DNA of 64,000 bases from Paracoccus haematequi (GTDB lineage: Bacteria > Pseudomonadota > Alphaproteobacteria > Rhodobacterales > Rhodobacteraceae): the NCBI RefSeq assembly GCF_900631945.1, contig NZ_UZWE01000019.1, forward strand, positions 54,577 to 118,576. Direction: 5' to 3'. Under the pieces are notes generated by a model. That model was not told where the DNA came from, ran no database searches, and was given only the letters and a program-made list of their open reading frames with translations. Of the stretch, positions 46,695 to 56,384 are shown one piece after another (the first letter of the stretch is position 1; each line of letters begins with the position of its first letter). Position numbers and translations under genes: made by a program.

Positions 46695-47636
46695 ATGCTG
46701 CGATACGTCTTGCGCCAAACGACCGTGATGGGGCTGAGCCTGCTTGTGGCCTCGGCCCTGATCTTTTCGGTCGTGGAACTGGTGCCGGGCGATCCGGCCA
46801 GCTTCATGCTGGGCACCGGGGCGCAGCCGGAAACGCTGGCCGCGCTACGCCAGCAGATGGGGTTGGATCAGCCCCTGCCGCTGCGCTACGCGGGCTGGCT
46901 GGGGGCGATGCTGCACGGCGATTTCGGCACCAGCTTCACCTACAAGACGCCCATCGGCGGGATGATCCTGGACCGTTTGCAGGTGTCGCTGCCGCTGGCG
47001 GTGCTGGCGCTGTGCCTTGCGGTGGCGATCGCGCTGCCGGTCGGGCTTTACGCGGCGGCGCGCCGGGCGCGCGCGGGCGGCGGGCTGGCGATGGGGGCCA
47101 CGCATGTGGGGATCGCGCTGCCGAATTTCTGGCTGGCGATGCTTCTGGTCCTGGTCTTCGCCGTCAGGCTGCGCTGGCTGCCTGCCGGAGGCTTTCCCGG
47201 CTGGTCGGACCCCGGCGCGGCGCTGAAGTCGCTGATCCTGCCCGCCGTGGCGCTGGCCCTGCCCCAGGCCGCGATCCTGGCGCGCGTTCTGCGCTCTGCC
47301 CTGATCGAGACGATGGGCCAGGACTATATCCGCACCGCCCGCGCCAAGGGCCTGACAGAGGGGCAGGCGCTGCGCCGCCACGGGTTGCGCAACGCGCTGA
47401 TCCCGGTGCTGACAATTCTGGGGATGCAGTTTTCGTTCCTGCTGGCGGGCGCGATCATCATCGAGAATGTCTTCTTTCTGCCGGGCCTGGGCCGGATGAT
47501 CTTCCAGGCGATCACGCAGCGCGACCTGATCGTGGTGCAATCGGCGGTGCTGGTGCTGGTCGCCGCCGTGATCGCCGTGACCTTTCTGGTCGACCTGGCC
47601 TATGCCGCCGTGGATCCCAGGCTGCGCCGCGGATGA
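46695..47636 (+). CDS. Peptide/nickel-type ABC transporter permease (DppB-like)
   Basis: This 313-residue inner-membrane permease has six helices. Family marks are VELVPGDPASFMLG near the N terminus and the cytoplasmic EAA-like loop DYIRTARAKGLTEGQALRRH, which contacts the ATPase. It resembles DppB/OppB/GsiC proteins that import peptides, nickel or glutathione. It overlaps the second permease gene by ATGA. No substrate-binding protein gene lies upstream or downstream. Confidence 0.91.
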   Translation: MLRYVLRQTTVMGLSLLVASALIFSVVELVPGDPASFMLGTGAQPETLAALRQQMGLDQPLPLRYAGWLGAMLHGDFGTSFTYKTPIGGMILDRLQVSLPLAVLALCLAVAIALPVGLYAAARRARAGGGLAMGATHVGIALPNFWLAMLLVLVFAVRLRWLPAGGFPGWSDPGAALKSLILPAVALALPQAAILARVLRSALIETMGQDYIRTARAKGLTEGQALRRHGLRNALIPVLTILGMQFSFLLAGAIIIENVFFLPGLGRMIFQAITQRDLIVVQSAVLVLVAAVIAVTFLVDLAYAAVDPRLRRG

Positions 47637-48445
47637 GGGTGGGGGTGGTCCTGGGCGGTGCGCTGGCCGGGCTGGCGCTGGCCCTGGCCGCCCTGTCGGT
47701 GGTCTGGACGCCCCATGAGGTGACGCAGATGGCGATTGCGGACAAGTTGCAGCCGCCATCGGGGGCGCATTGGTTCGGCACCGATCATTTCGGGCGGGAC
47801 ATCCTGTCGATGGTCATGCTGGGGGCGCGAACCTCGATGGCGGTGGCCCTGGTCGCGGTGGCGATCGGCATGGGGCTGGGCGTGCCGCTGGGCCTGCTGG
47901 CGGCGGCGCGGCGCGGCGGCTGGGTCGATGAGATCGTGATGCGCGGCAACGACCTGATCTTCGCCTTTCCGTCGCTGGTGATCGCGATCCTGATCACGGT
48001 CGTCGCCGGGCCGTCGGCGCTGAATGCCATCGTCGCCATCGGCATCTTCAACATCCCGGTCTTTGCCCGCGTCACGCGCGGGGCCGCCCTGCCGATCTGG
48101 GTGCTGGATTATATCCGCGCGGCGCGGGTGGCGGGAAAGGGTGCCGCGCTGATCAGCCTGCACCATGTCCTGCCCAACATCGCCAGCCTGCTGATCGTGC
48201 AGGCGACGATCCAGTTCAGCCTGGGCATCCTGGCCGAGGCCGGGCTGTCCTATGTCGGCCTCGGCGCGCAGCCGCCGACGCCAAGCTGGGGCCGGATGCT
48301 GGCCGAGGCGCAGACCATGATCGCCCTGGCCCCGCATGTGGCGATCATCCCGGGCCTCTGCATCGTGCTGACGGTGCTGGGGCTGAACCTGCTGGGCGAC
48401 GGCTTGCGCGACGCCTTGGACCCGCGCCTGCGGGTGCTGCGGTGA
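47633..48445 (+). CDS. Peptide/nickel-type ABC transporter permease (DppC-like)
   Basis: This 270-residue second permease of the importer has GAHWFGTDHFGRDILSMVM, diagnostic of DppC/OppC, and the EAA-like loop DYIRAARVAGKGAALISLHH. Five to six helices are visible. The start ATG at 47633 overlaps the preceding stop, and its own stop overlaps the GTG of the ATPase gene. The three genes are therefore strictly coupled. Confidence 0.91.
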   Translation: MRVGVVLGGALAGLALALAALSVVWTPHEVTQMAIADKLQPPSGAHWFGTDHFGRDILSMVMLGARTSMAVALVAVAIGMGLGVPLGLLAAARRGGWVDEIVMRGNDLIFAFPSLVIAILITVVAGPSALNAIVAIGIFNIPVFARVTRGAALPIWVLDYIRAARVAGKGAALISLHHVLPNIASLLIVQATIQFSLGILAEAGLSYVGLGAQPPTPSWGRMLAEAQTMIALAPHVAIIPGLCIVLTVLGLNLLGDGLRDALDPRLRVLR

Positions 48446-49995
48446 TCGCGGCCGAAGACCTGTCGGTCTCCATCGGCGGGCGTCCGGTCGTGGCCGGTGT
48501 CTCGTTCGATCTTGCGCCGGGAACGGTGACGGGGCTGGTCGGCGAATCCGGCAGCGGCAAGTCGATGACCGCGCTTGCCGTCATGGGTCTGCTGCCCGGC
48601 CGGGCGCGGGCCTCGGGCCGGGTGGTTCTGGACGGCCAGAACCTGCTGACCCTGCCGGAACGCGACCTGTGCCGGATCCGGGGCCGCCGCATCGGCATGA
48701 TCTTCCAGGAACCGATGACCGCCCTGAACCCGCTGATGACCATCGGCGACCAGGTGGCCGAGGTGCTGCGCATCCACCAGGCCCTCGACCGCCCCACGGC
48801 GCTGCGGCAGGCGCAAGAGCGATTGGACCGCGTGGGCCTGCCCGCCGCGCGCTTTCCGCTGACGCTCTATCCGCACGAGTTGTCGGGCGGGCAGCGCCAG
48901 CGGGTCGCCATCGCCCTGGCCATCGCGCTGCGCCCCGGCCTGCTGATCGCGGACGAACCGACGACCGCCCTGGATGTGACAACGCAGGCGCGGATCCTGT
49001 CGCTGCTGACCGATCTGGTCCGGGACGAGGGCATGGCCCTGCTGCTGATCACCCACGATCTGGCCGTGGTGGCGGGCATGGCCGACCGGGTGGCGGTGAT
49101 GCAGGCGGGCCGGGTCGTCGAAAGCGGGCCGACCCGAACAGTGTTCCGCCGCCGCAGCCACCCCTATACCCGGCAGCTTTTCGCGGCATCCCGCCATGCG
49201 CCGGAACGCAGCCCCCGCCCCGCCGCCGTTCCGCTGGTGCAGGTGACGGGGGCGGTGCGCGACTATCGCCTGGGGGACGGCAGCCTGCGCGCCCTGGATC
49301 GCATCGGCCTGACCATCGGGCGCGGCGAAAGCGTCGGGCTGGTGGGCGAATCGGGATGCGGGAAATCGACGCTGGCCCGCGCGATCCTGGGGTTGGAGCG
49401 GTTGCAGCAAGGACGCATCACGCTGGAGGGCCGGGACATCGCCGCCGGACAGCGGATGCCGCGTGACCTGCGGGCACGGATGCAGGCGGTGTTCCAGGAT
49501 CCCTTCGGCAGCTTCGATCCCCGCTGGCGAGTGGAGCGCCTGCTGGCCGAGCCGTTCCACCTGACCGGCCGCCCGCCCGACTGGCGCGACCGCGTGGCTG
49601 CCGCCCTGGCCGAGGTGGGGCTGGATCCCCAGGACGCCCGCAAGTTCATCCACGAATTCTCCGGCGGCCAGCGGCAGCGCCTTGCCATCGCCCGCGCCCT
49701 GATCGTCCGCCCCGCCCTGATCGTCCTGGACGAGGCGGTCAGCGCCCTGGATGTCCGCGTCCGCGCGCAGGTTCTGGACCTTCTGGCCCAACTGCAACAG
49801 ACGCACGGGCTGTCCTATCTGTTCATCAGCCACGACCTGTCCGTGGTGCGCGGCATCACCGACCGGATCCTGGTGATGGAGGCAGGCCGCATCGTCGAGG
49901 AAGGTCCGACACGGCGCGTCATCGACGCCCCCGGCCACGCCCGGACGCAGGCCCTGGTCGCGGCGATCCCGCGCATCCCGGCGGACTGGTCCTAG
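48442..49995 (+). CDS. Fused two-domain peptide ABC transporter ATPase (DppD-DppF type)
   Basis: This 517-residue protein carries two complete nucleotide-binding domains. The first has Walker [16 protein letters not shown], signature [16 protein letters not shown] and Walker [14 protein letters not shown]. The second has Walker [16 protein letters not shown], signature [16 protein letters not shown] and Walker [14 protein letters not shown]. In many species these are separate DppD and DppF proteins. It starts with GTG at 48442. Its stop TAG shares the palindrome CTAG with the stop of the convergent fnrL gene. Confidence 0.92.
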   Translation: MIAAEDLSVSIGGRPVVAGVSFDLAPGTVTGLVGESGSGKSMTALAVMGLLPGRARASGRVVLDGQNLLTLPERDLCRIRGRRIGMIFQEPMTALNPLMTIGDQVAEVLRIHQALDRPTALRQAQERLDRVGLPAARFPLTLYPHELSGGQRQRVAIALAIALRPGLLIADEPTTALDVTTQARILSLLTDLVRDEGMALLLITHDLAVVAGMADRVAVMQAGRVVESGPTRTVFRRRSHPYTRQLFAASRHAPERSPRPAAVPLVQVTGAVRDYRLGDGSLRALDRIGLTIGRGESVGLVGESGCGKSTLARAILGLERLQQGRITLEGRDIAAGQRMPRDLRARMQAVFQDPFGSFDPRWRVERLLAEPFHLTGRPPDWRDRVAAALAEVGLDPQDARKFIHEFSGGQRQRLAIARALIVRPALIVLDEAVSALDVRVRAQVLDLLAQLQQTHGLSYLFISHDLSVVRGITDRILVMEAGRIVEEGPTRRVIDAPGHARTQALVAAIPRIPADWS

Positions 49996-50771
49996 CTCAG
50001 ATAGCCGCCATCGGAATCGTCGCCCGATTCCTCGACCAGGCGGGCGAAGTCGGGCAGGTTGATGGCGCGCTTGCCCACCAGTTCGATCACCCCGTCGCGC
50101 TTCAGCGCGCTGATCTGGCGGCTGACGGTTTCCAGCGTCAGGCCCAGGTAATCGGCCATCGCCTCTCGGGTCAGGGGCAACTCGATCCGCATCCGTCCGC
50201 CGGGATCGCGCTTCTGCAAGGCAGCCTCGCGCCGGGCGATGATGGCGATGAAGGACGCGATCTTTTCCCGCGCCGTCTTGCGACCCAGCAGCAGCATCCA
50301 TTCGCGCGCCGCGTCCAGTTCGTCCAGCGTCATCTCCAGCAGCCGGTGCGCGACATGGGGCGTGGTGCGCATCATGTCCTCGAACGGCTTGCGGCGGAAG
50401 CAGCACAGCACGACCTTGGTCGCCGCCACCGCGTTATAGGCGGCGATTTCCCGCTTCGGGCGGCCCAGGAAATCGCTGGGCAGCAGCAGGCCCACCATCT
50501 GCGTGCGCCCGTCCTCCAGCGTCTGGGTCAGCGCCGCCACCCCGGTCACGACCGATCCGACGAATTCCATCCGATCACCCTCCCAGACGATCGGCTGACC
50601 GGGGTCGAAGCTGCGATAGAATTTCATGTCTTCCAGCAGCGCCAGCTCGTCCGTTTCGCAATGGGCGCAGACGGCGCGATAGCGGATCGGGCAGTCGCCA
50701 CAGCGTTCGCCGCCATCGTGACTGGCGGATTTTTGGTTGATCTGGATCAAGGCAATCTCGCGCGTTATCAT
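49992..50771 (-). CDS. fnrL: FNR-type oxygen-sensing transcription regulator
   Basis: This protein is up to 259 residues long and of the Crp/Fnr family. An N-terminal Cys cluster, C24-x2-C27-x7-C35-x2-C38, plus C123 can bind the oxygen-labile 4Fe-4S cluster. The cNMP-like beta barrel, dimer helix and a C-terminal helix-turn-helix follow; LTLETVSRQIS supplies E214, S217 and R218, the residues that read TTGAT in FNR. It activates micro-oxic genes. The ATG at 50771 has a poor ribosome-binding site. A TTG at 50750 is the only later start before the cysteines and lies inside the FNR box. It is divergent from hemN. Confidence 0.93.
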   Translation of the reverse strand: MITREIALIQINQKSASHDGGERCGDCPIRYRAVCAHCETDELALLEDMKFYRSFDPGQPIVWEGDRMEFVGSVVTGVAALTQTLEDGRTQMVGLLLPSDFLGRPKREIAAYNAVAATKVVLCCFRRKPFEDMMRTTPHVAHRLLEMTLDELDAAREWMLLLGRKTAREKIASFIAIIARREAALQKRDPGGRMRIELPLTREAMADYLGLTLETVSRQISALKRDGVIELVGKRAINLPDFARLVEESGDDSDGGYLS

Positions 50772-50776
50772 CTAAT
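50737..50776 (+). promoter_or_regulatory. FNR box and -10 of the hemN promoter
   Basis: TTGATCTGGATCAA (50737-50750) is a perfect FNR site, TTGAT-N4-ATCAA. Its centre is 41.5 bases from 50785, the classic class II activator position. A -10-like TCTAAT lies at 50771-50776. The predicted RNA start is therefore at or next to the hemN ATG (50786), which has no Shine-Dalgarno sequence. The box also overlaps codons 8-12 of fnrL as read from 50771, so it may also control fnrL. Confidence 0.8.
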
Positions 50777-50785
50777 TCTACCCAT

Positions 50786-52141
50786 ATGAGCAATGTTTCG
50801 CAACTGAAGCGGCTGGGCTTGTTCGATTCGCGCGTTCCGCGCTACACGAGCTATCCCCCCGCAACGCAATTCAAAAACGGCGTAAACGCCAATATGGTCG
50901 CGGGCTGGCTGGATTCCATCCCCGAGGGCGCGGCGATTTCGCTGTATCTGCATGTGCCGTTTTGCCGCAGGCTCTGCTGGTTCTGCGCCTGCCGCACACA
51001 GGGCACCAAGACGCTGGATCCGGTCATCGCCTATGTGGACACGGTTCTGGCGGAACTGAGCCTTTTGCGCCGCCACCTGCCGCGCGGCGTGCGGCTGTCG
51101 CGGCTGCATTGGGGCGGGGGCACCCCCACCCTGCTGCCGCCCGACCAGATGCGGCGCGTGGCCGACGCGATCTTCGCCGTGGTGCCGATGGCCGAGGGGG
51201 CCGAATTCTCGGTCGAGATCGACCCGTCGGAAATCGACGCGCCCCGGATGGCGGCGCTGGCGGCGGCGGGGATGAACCGCGCCTCGATCGGGGTGCAGGA
51301 TTTCGACCCCAAGATCCAGGACGCGATCGGCCGCCAGCAGTCGTTCGAACTGACCGGCGAGGCGGTGGACCTGATCCGCGGCCATGGCATCGCCAGCCTG
51401 AATGCCGACATCCTGTACGGCCTGCCGCACCAGGACCGGCACCGCATTTCCGAAACGGTGCAGAAGCTGCTGGCCCTGTCGCCCGACCGTGTGGCGCTGT
51501 ACGGCTATGCCCATGTGCCCTGGATGTCCAAGCGCCAGGTGATGATCCCCGAGGACGCCTTGCCCGGCAACGAGGATCGGCTGTCGCTGTTCAACACCGC
51601 GCGCGACCTGTTCGTGGCGGATGGCTATGCCGAAATCGGCATCGACCATTTCGCGCGCCCCGGCGACGGGCTGGCCCTGGCGCAGAAGGCGGGCCAGTTG
51701 CGCCGCAACTTCCAGGGCTATACCGACGACCGGGCCGAGGTTCTGCTGGGTCTGGGCGCATCCTCGATTTCCCGCTTTCCGCAGGGTTACGCCCAGAACG
51801 CGCCCGCGACCGGCGCCTATACCGGCCATGTCCGAGAGGGGCGGCTGCCTTACACCAAGGGCCATGCCTTCACCCCCGAGGACCATTGGCGCGGCCGCAT
51901 GATCGAACAGGTGATGTGCGATTTCCGGGTCGACTCGGCCGAGATGACGACGCGGTTCGGCCTGACGCCCGCACAGTTGCAGCAGATCTTCGACCCGGTG
52001 ATCGCGCAATTCGGCGGCATGGTGAAAATCGGCCCCTGGGGCCTGCGCATCACGCCCGAGGGGCGCCCGCTGGCGCGCATGGTCGCCAATGCGCTGGACG
52101 CCTATATGGCGGCCCCGACCAGCCATTCATCGGCGGTGTGA
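50786..52141 (+). CDS. hemN: Oxygen-independent coproporphyrinogen III oxidase
   Basis: This 451-residue radical-SAM enzyme converts coproporphyrinogen III to protoporphyrinogen IX without oxygen. The cluster motif LHVPFCRRLCWFCACRTQGT matches the HemN pattern CxxxCxxC. LHWGGGTPTLL and GIDHFARPGDGLALA are further HemN marks. It lies opposite fnrL, under a perfect FNR box, which fits induction at low oxygen. The ATG is 14 bases from the fnrL ATG. Confidence 0.95.
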   Translation: MSNVSQLKRLGLFDSRVPRYTSYPPATQFKNGVNANMVAGWLDSIPEGAAISLYLHVPFCRRLCWFCACRTQGTKTLDPVIAYVDTVLAELSLLRRHLPRGVRLSRLHWGGGTPTLLPPDQMRRVADAIFAVVPMAEGAEFSVEIDPSEIDAPRMAALAAAGMNRASIGVQDFDPKIQDAIGRQQSFELTGEAVDLIRGHGIASLNADILYGLPHQDRHRISETVQKLLALSPDRVALYGYAHVPWMSKRQVMIPEDALPGNEDRLSLFNTARDLFVADGYAEIGIDHFARPGDGLALAQKAGQLRRNFQGYTDDRAEVLLGLGASSISRFPQGYAQNAPATGAYTGHVREGRLPYTKGHAFTPEDHWRGRMIEQVMCDFRVDSAEMTTRFGLTPAQLQQIFDPVIAQFGGMVKIGPWGLRITPEGRPLARMVANALDAYMAAPTSHSSAV

Positions 52142-52157
52142 CCACCGGGGGGCGCGC

Positions 52158-53066
52158 CTAGGGGTGGTCATGCCCCGCGTGGTCGGCGCAGGCTTCGGGC
52201 GGCTCGATCTCGATCGTGGCGTGGGCGATGCCGTGGTCATGGGCCAGCATCTCTTTGGCCGCGCGGGTGATGGCAAAGTGATCGCCCCCGCCCACGACCA
52301 GATGCACCGAGGCCGCGCTGCGCTTTTCGTCGATCTGCCAAAGGTGCAGGTGATGGGCGTCGGCCACGCCCGGCATCCCGCGCAGGGCCGACAACACCGC
52401 GCCCGGATCACTGCCCGGCGGCGCGGCCAGCATCAGCATCCGAAAGACCGGGCCGATCTCGGTCCCGATATGCCACAGGATCACCACCGAGATCGCCAGC
52501 GTCAGGATCGGGTCGGCCAGGTTCCAGCCGAAGGCCCAGATCAGCGCCCCGCCCAGGATCACCGCAACCGAGACCGCCGCATCCGCGACATTGTGCAGGA
52601 AGGCCGCGCGGATATTGGCGCTGTCCTTCGAGGCGCGGTACACAAGCGCCGCCGTCGCCAGATCGACGATCAGCGCAAAACCCGCCAGCCCCATCACCAG
52701 CCCGCCCGCGACCTGCGGCGGATCGGCCAGGCGGCCCAGGGCCTCGATGGCCAGCCACAGCGACACCGCGATCAGCGCCAGATAGTTGACGAAGGCCGCG
52801 ACGATTTCGGCCCGCCCCCAGCCAAAGGACCAGTCGGGCGTCGCCGCCCGTCGCGACAGCCGCCGCGCCCCGAAGGCCAGCACCAGGGCCAGGGCGTCGG
52901 ACAGGTTGTGGATGCCGTCGGCGATCAGCGCGGTCGAATCGGCCGCATAGCCGCCCACGATCTGCGCGGCGGTCAGCGCCAGGTTGACGACGACCGCCCA
53001 GCCGATCGCCGCGTCGCCGCCATGATGGTGATGATGGCCGTGCCCATGAGCATGAGAATGTGCCAT
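52158..53066 (-). CDS. Cation diffusion facilitator (CDF) metal transporter
   Basis: This 302-residue membrane protein has a His-rich N terminus (HSHAHGHGHHHHHGG), six helices, the metal-site motifs ADGIHNLSDALALVLAF and AFLHNVADAAVSVAVIL (HxxxD), and a C-terminal cytoplasmic domain with AHHLHLWQID and a His-rich end. CDF proteins export Zn, Co or Ni in exchange for protons. ATG at 53066 overlaps the polA stop (TGATG); a TTG three bases upstream is less likely. Confidence 0.9.
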   Translation of the reverse strand: MAHSHAHGHGHHHHHGGDAAIGWAVVVNLALTAAQIVGGYAADSTALIADGIHNLSDALALVLAFGARRLSRRAATPDWSFGWGRAEIVAAFVNYLALIAVSLWLAIEALGRLADPPQVAGGLVMGLAGFALIVDLATAALVYRASKDSANIRAAFLHNVADAAVSVAVILGGALIWAFGWNLADPILTLAISVVILWHIGTEIGPVFRMLMLAAPPGSDPGAVLSALRGMPGVADAHHLHLWQIDEKRSAASVHLVVGGGDHFAITRAAKEMLAHDHGIAHATIEIEPPEACADHAGHDHP

Positions 53067-55888
53067 CAATGCGCCTCGGCCCAGTTGGCGCCCACGCCCG
53101 CGTCGACGACCAGCGGCACCGACAGCCGCACGGCGGGTTCGGCGGCGCCCTCCATCACCGTGCGGGCGGCGGCGATCAGGTCGTCCACGGCATCCTCGCG
53201 CACCTCGAAGACCAGTTCGTCATGGACCTGCAACAGCATCCGCGCGGGCAGGCCGGCGATGGCGGCAGGCATTCGGACCATGGCGCGGCGGATGATGTCG
53301 GCCGCCGCCCCCTGGATCGGTGCGTTGATCGCCGCGCGCCGGGCGCCGCCCGCAGCCGGGCCGCTGGCGTTGATGCCGGGCGTGTTGATGCGCCGCCCGA
53401 ACAGCGTGCGGACGCTGCCGTCGGATTTGGCATCCGCGACGGTGCGGTCCATATAGGCGCGGATTTCCGGAAATCGCTGGAAATAGGTGTCGATGAAGTC
53501 CTGCGCCTCGGCCCGCGGGATGCGGAGGTTGCGCGACAGGCCAAAGCTGGAGATGCCGTAGATCACCCCGAAATTGATCGCCTTGGCGCGGCGGCGGATC
53601 ATCGGATCCATCCCTTCCACCGGAACGCCGAACATCTGGCTGGCGGTCATGGCGTGGATGTCGATGCCGTCGCGGAAGGCCTGTTTCAGCGCCGGGATGT
53701 CGGCGACATGGGCCAGGATGCGCAGCTCGATCTGGCTGTAATCCAGGCTGACCAGCCGGTGCCCTTCGGCGGCGATGAAGGCTTCGCGGATGCGGCGGCC
53801 TTCCTCGGTCCGCACCGGGATGTTTTGCAGGTTCGGATCGGTGGATGCCAGCCGCCCGGTCTGCGCGCCCGCGATGGAATAGCTGGTATGGACGCGCCCC
53901 GTTTCCGGGTTCACGAAGGTCGGCAGGGCGTCGGTATAGGTCGATTTCAGCTTGGCGATCTGCCGCCAGTCGAGGATCCGCGACGGCAGGTCATGGCCTT
54001 CGGCCGCCAGATCCTCCAGCACGTCGGCGCTTGTGGAAAAGGCGCCGGTCTTGCCGGTCTTGCCGCCCGCAAGGCCCATCTTGTCGAACAGGATTTCGCC
54101 CAACTGCTTGGGGCTGCCGACGTTGAACCGCTGGCCTGCAAGGGCGAAGATCTCATCCTCCAGACCCGCCATGGACTGCGCGAAGCTGCCCGACATGCGG
54201 CGCAGCACGTCGCTGTCGATGCGGATGCCCGCCATCTCCATCTCTGCCAGGACGGGGACGATGGGGCGTTCGGTCGTCTCGTAGACGGTGGTGACGCGCT
54301 CGACCGGCAGAAGCGGCGCGAAATGCCGGTAAAGGCGCAGCGTCACATCGGCATCCTCGGCCGCGTAGGGGGCTGCCTTGTCGATGGGCACCTGGGCGAA
54401 ATTGATCTGCGCCTTGCCGGTGCCGATCAGATCCTTGATGGGAATGCATTTATGGGCCAGATACCGTTCGGCCAGTTCGTCCATGCCGTGGTTGTGCGTG
54501 CCCGCATTCAGCGCGTAGGACATCAGCATCGTATCGGCCAGGGGCGCCATGCGGATGCCGTGGCGGGCCAGGATCTTCCAATCGTATTTCAGGTTCTGGC
54601 CGATCTTCAGGATCGCGTCGTCTTCAAGGACGGGCTTCAGCGCCGCCAGCACCTGAGCCAGCGGCAGTTGCCCCGCAACCAGGGCGGACTGGCCGAACAG
54701 GTCGTCGCCCCCCCCTGCATCGCCGCCCGCGACATGGCCCACGGGGATATAGCAGGCCACACCCGGCGCCACGGCCAAGCAGATGCCCGCCAGATCGGCC
54801 TGCATCTCGTCCAGGCCGGTGGTTTCGGTGTCGATGGCGACATGGCCGGTGTCGCGGATCGACTGCACCCAGCGGTCCAGGGCGGCACGGTCGGTCACGG
54901 TCTCGTAGGCGGCGCGGTCGATGGGCGGCAGATCCGGCGCGGCGGGCGCGTCGCGCGGCGGGGCGGACACCACGGCAGGCGCCTCGGCCCCCAGGCGTTC
55001 GGCCACGCGGGCGGTAAGGGTGCGGAACTCCATTTCCGACAGGAAGGTCAGCAGGGCCGGGGCGTCGGGGGCGCGCACTTCCAGGCTTTCCAGGGTGAAG
55101 TCCAGCGGCGTGTTGCAATCCAGTTCGACCAGGCGCTTGGAAATGCGGATCTGGTCGGCATGGTCGATCAGGGTCTGGCGGCGCTTGGGCTGCTTGATCT
55201 CGCCTGCCCGCGCCAGCAGGGTTTCCAGGTCGCCGTATTCGGTGATCAGCTGCGCGGCGGTCTTGATGCCGATGCCGGGCGCGCCGGGCACATTGTCCAC
55301 CGCATCGCCCGCAAGCGCCTGCACGTCCACCACGCGATCGGGCCAGACGCCGAATTTCTCGAACACCTCGTCGCGGTCGATGGGCTTGCCCTTGATCGGA
55401 TCCAGCATCTGCACGCCATCGCCGACAAGCTGCATCAGATCCTTGTCGCTGCTGACGATGGTCACGCGCCCGCCCGCGTCGCGCGCCTTGCAGGACAGCG
55501 CGGCGATGATGTCGTCGGCCTCGTATCCCTCGGTCTCGATGCAGGCGATGTTGAAGGCGCGGGTCGCGTCGCGGGTCAGCGGGAATTGCGGGCGCAGATC
55601 CTCGGGCGGTTCGGGGCGGTTGGCCTTGTAGGCGCTGTAGATCTGGTTGCGGAAGGTCTTGGCCGAATGGTCGAAGATCACCGCCGCATGGGTCGGCGCG
55701 TCGCTGCCGCGTTCGTCGGTGACGTATTTCCACAGCATGTTGCAGAACCCCGCGACCGCGCCGACCGGCAAGCCGTCGGATTTGCGCGTCAAGGGCGGCA
55801 GGGCGTGATAGGCCCGGAAGATGAAGGCCGATCCGTCGATCAGGTGCAGGTGGTGGCCCTTGCCGAATGTCGCACTGATGCTGTCCAT
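53066..55888 (-). CDS. polA: DNA polymerase I
   Basis: This 940-residue enzyme has all three domains. The 5'-3' exonuclease (1 to about 300) shows HLIDGSAFIFRAYHALPP and FDHSAKTFRN. The 3'-5' proofreading domain begins VAIDTETTGLDEMQADLAG with the catalytic DxE retained. The polymerase domain has LVSLDYSQIELRILAHVAD (motif A), RRRAKAINFGVIYGIS (O-helix) and LLQVHDELVFEV (motif C). It fills gaps in repair and replaces RNA primers. The CDF gene is translationally coupled to it. Confidence 0.97.
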   Translation of the reverse strand: MDSISATFGKGHHLHLIDGSAFIFRAYHALPPLTRKSDGLPVGAVAGFCNMLWKYVTDERGSDAPTHAAVIFDHSAKTFRNQIYSAYKANRPEPPEDLRPQFPLTRDATRAFNIACIETEGYEADDIIAALSCKARDAGGRVTIVSSDKDLMQLVGDGVQMLDPIKGKPIDRDEVFEKFGVWPDRVVDVQALAGDAVDNVPGAPGIGIKTAAQLITEYGDLETLLARAGEIKQPKRRQTLIDHADQIRISKRLVELDCNTPLDFTLESLEVRAPDAPALLTFLSEMEFRTLTARVAERLGAEAPAVVSAPPRDAPAAPDLPPIDRAAYETVTDRAALDRWVQSIRDTGHVAIDTETTGLDEMQADLAGICLAVAPGVACYIPVGHVAGGDAGGGDDLFGQSALVAGQLPLAQVLAALKPVLEDDAILKIGQNLKYDWKILARHGIRMAPLADTMLMSYALNAGTHNHGMDELAERYLAHKCIPIKDLIGTGKAQINFAQVPIDKAAPYAAEDADVTLRLYRHFAPLLPVERVTTVYETTERPIVPVLAEMEMAGIRIDSDVLRRMSGSFAQSMAGLEDEIFALAGQRFNVGSPKQLGEILFDKMGLAGGKTGKTGAFSTSADVLEDLAAEGHDLPSRILDWRQIAKLKSTYTDALPTFVNPETGRVHTSYSIAGAQTGRLASTDPNLQNIPVRTEEGRRIREAFIAAEGHRLVSLDYSQIELRILAHVADIPALKQAFRDGIDIHAMTASQMFGVPVEGMDPMIRRRAKAINFGVIYGISSFGLSRNLRIPRAEAQDFIDTYFQRFPEIRAYMDRTVADAKSDGSVRTLFGRRINTPGINASGPAAGGARRAAINAPIQGAAADIIRRAMVRMPAAIAGLPARMLLQVHDELVFEVREDAVDDLIAAARTVMEGAAEPAVRLSVPLVVDAGVGANWAEAH

Positions 55889-55961
55889 GAAGCGGTCCTT
55901 TCCGAGTCTCGGGGACCGTTCTGGCAGAAAGCGGCGGGGGGCGCAAAGGGGGCGGTCAGGA

Positions 55962-56045
55962 CCGGGGGCGCTTCGCCCCCCGCTGGGCCTGCTGGCCCCT
56001 TCTCCGCAGAGGATATTTAGACAAAGGTGAAAGAGAAAGCGCGCC
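55962..56045 (+). repeat. Intergenic repeat, copy B (two hairpins plus core)
   Basis: Hairpin GGGGGCG-CTT-CGCCCCC (55964-55980), hairpin GGGCC-TGCT-GGCCC (55985-55998), then the core AGGATATTTAGACAAAGGTG (56010-56029) and a terminal GCGCGCC (56039-56045). The last base reaches the stop codon of the minus-strand zinc-finger gene. Unlike the other copies it is oriented opposite to both neighbouring genes. Confidence 0.75.
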
Positions 56046-56293
56046 TAGTGGTCGTCGTGGGCGTGGTCGCGGTCGATCACGAAGCGCTTGTCGCAATAGC
56101 CGCAATCGACGAAGCCCGTGATCGGCGAGATCGCCAGCCAGACGCGCGGATGGCCCAAGCCCGCCGCATCGTCTCCGTCGCAGGCGATCTTCCAGCTGGT
56201 GACGATCTGGGTTTCCGGCGCCGGCAGCTTCAACTCGGCCAGGCTGGTCTGTTCGGTGGACAGCGAGTTTTCCGGGATCACGTATTGCGTCAT
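56045..56293 (-). CDS. CHCC-type zinc-finger protein (NDUFS6-like)
   Basis: This 82-residue protein has the zf-CHCC pattern: Cys in [19 protein letters not shown] with a following His, then [12 protein letters not shown] with the Cys pair. The mitochondrial homologue NDUFS6 is an accessory zinc subunit of complex I, and alphaproteobacterial complex I also contains it. A role in NADH dehydrogenase is therefore likely. The start at 56293 gives [17 protein letters not shown]. The stop lies at the end of a repeat copy. Confidence 0.88.
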   Translation of the reverse strand: MTQYVIPENSLSTEQTSLAELKLPAPETQIVTSWKIACDGDDAAGLGHPRVWLAISPITGFVDCGYCDKRFVIDRDHAHDDH

Positions 56294-56384
56294 GGCTGGC
56301 CTTCTTGTGGCGGCGGGCGTCATCTGGTCTAACCCCTGATACCGCAGCGCCGCCTGCCTTCGCAAGCCTGCCAGGGATGCCATC

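Noticed and set aside
53060..56020. 986-residue open frame opposite polA
   Set aside because: It is the antisense shadow of polA, with the same composition artefact and no motifs.
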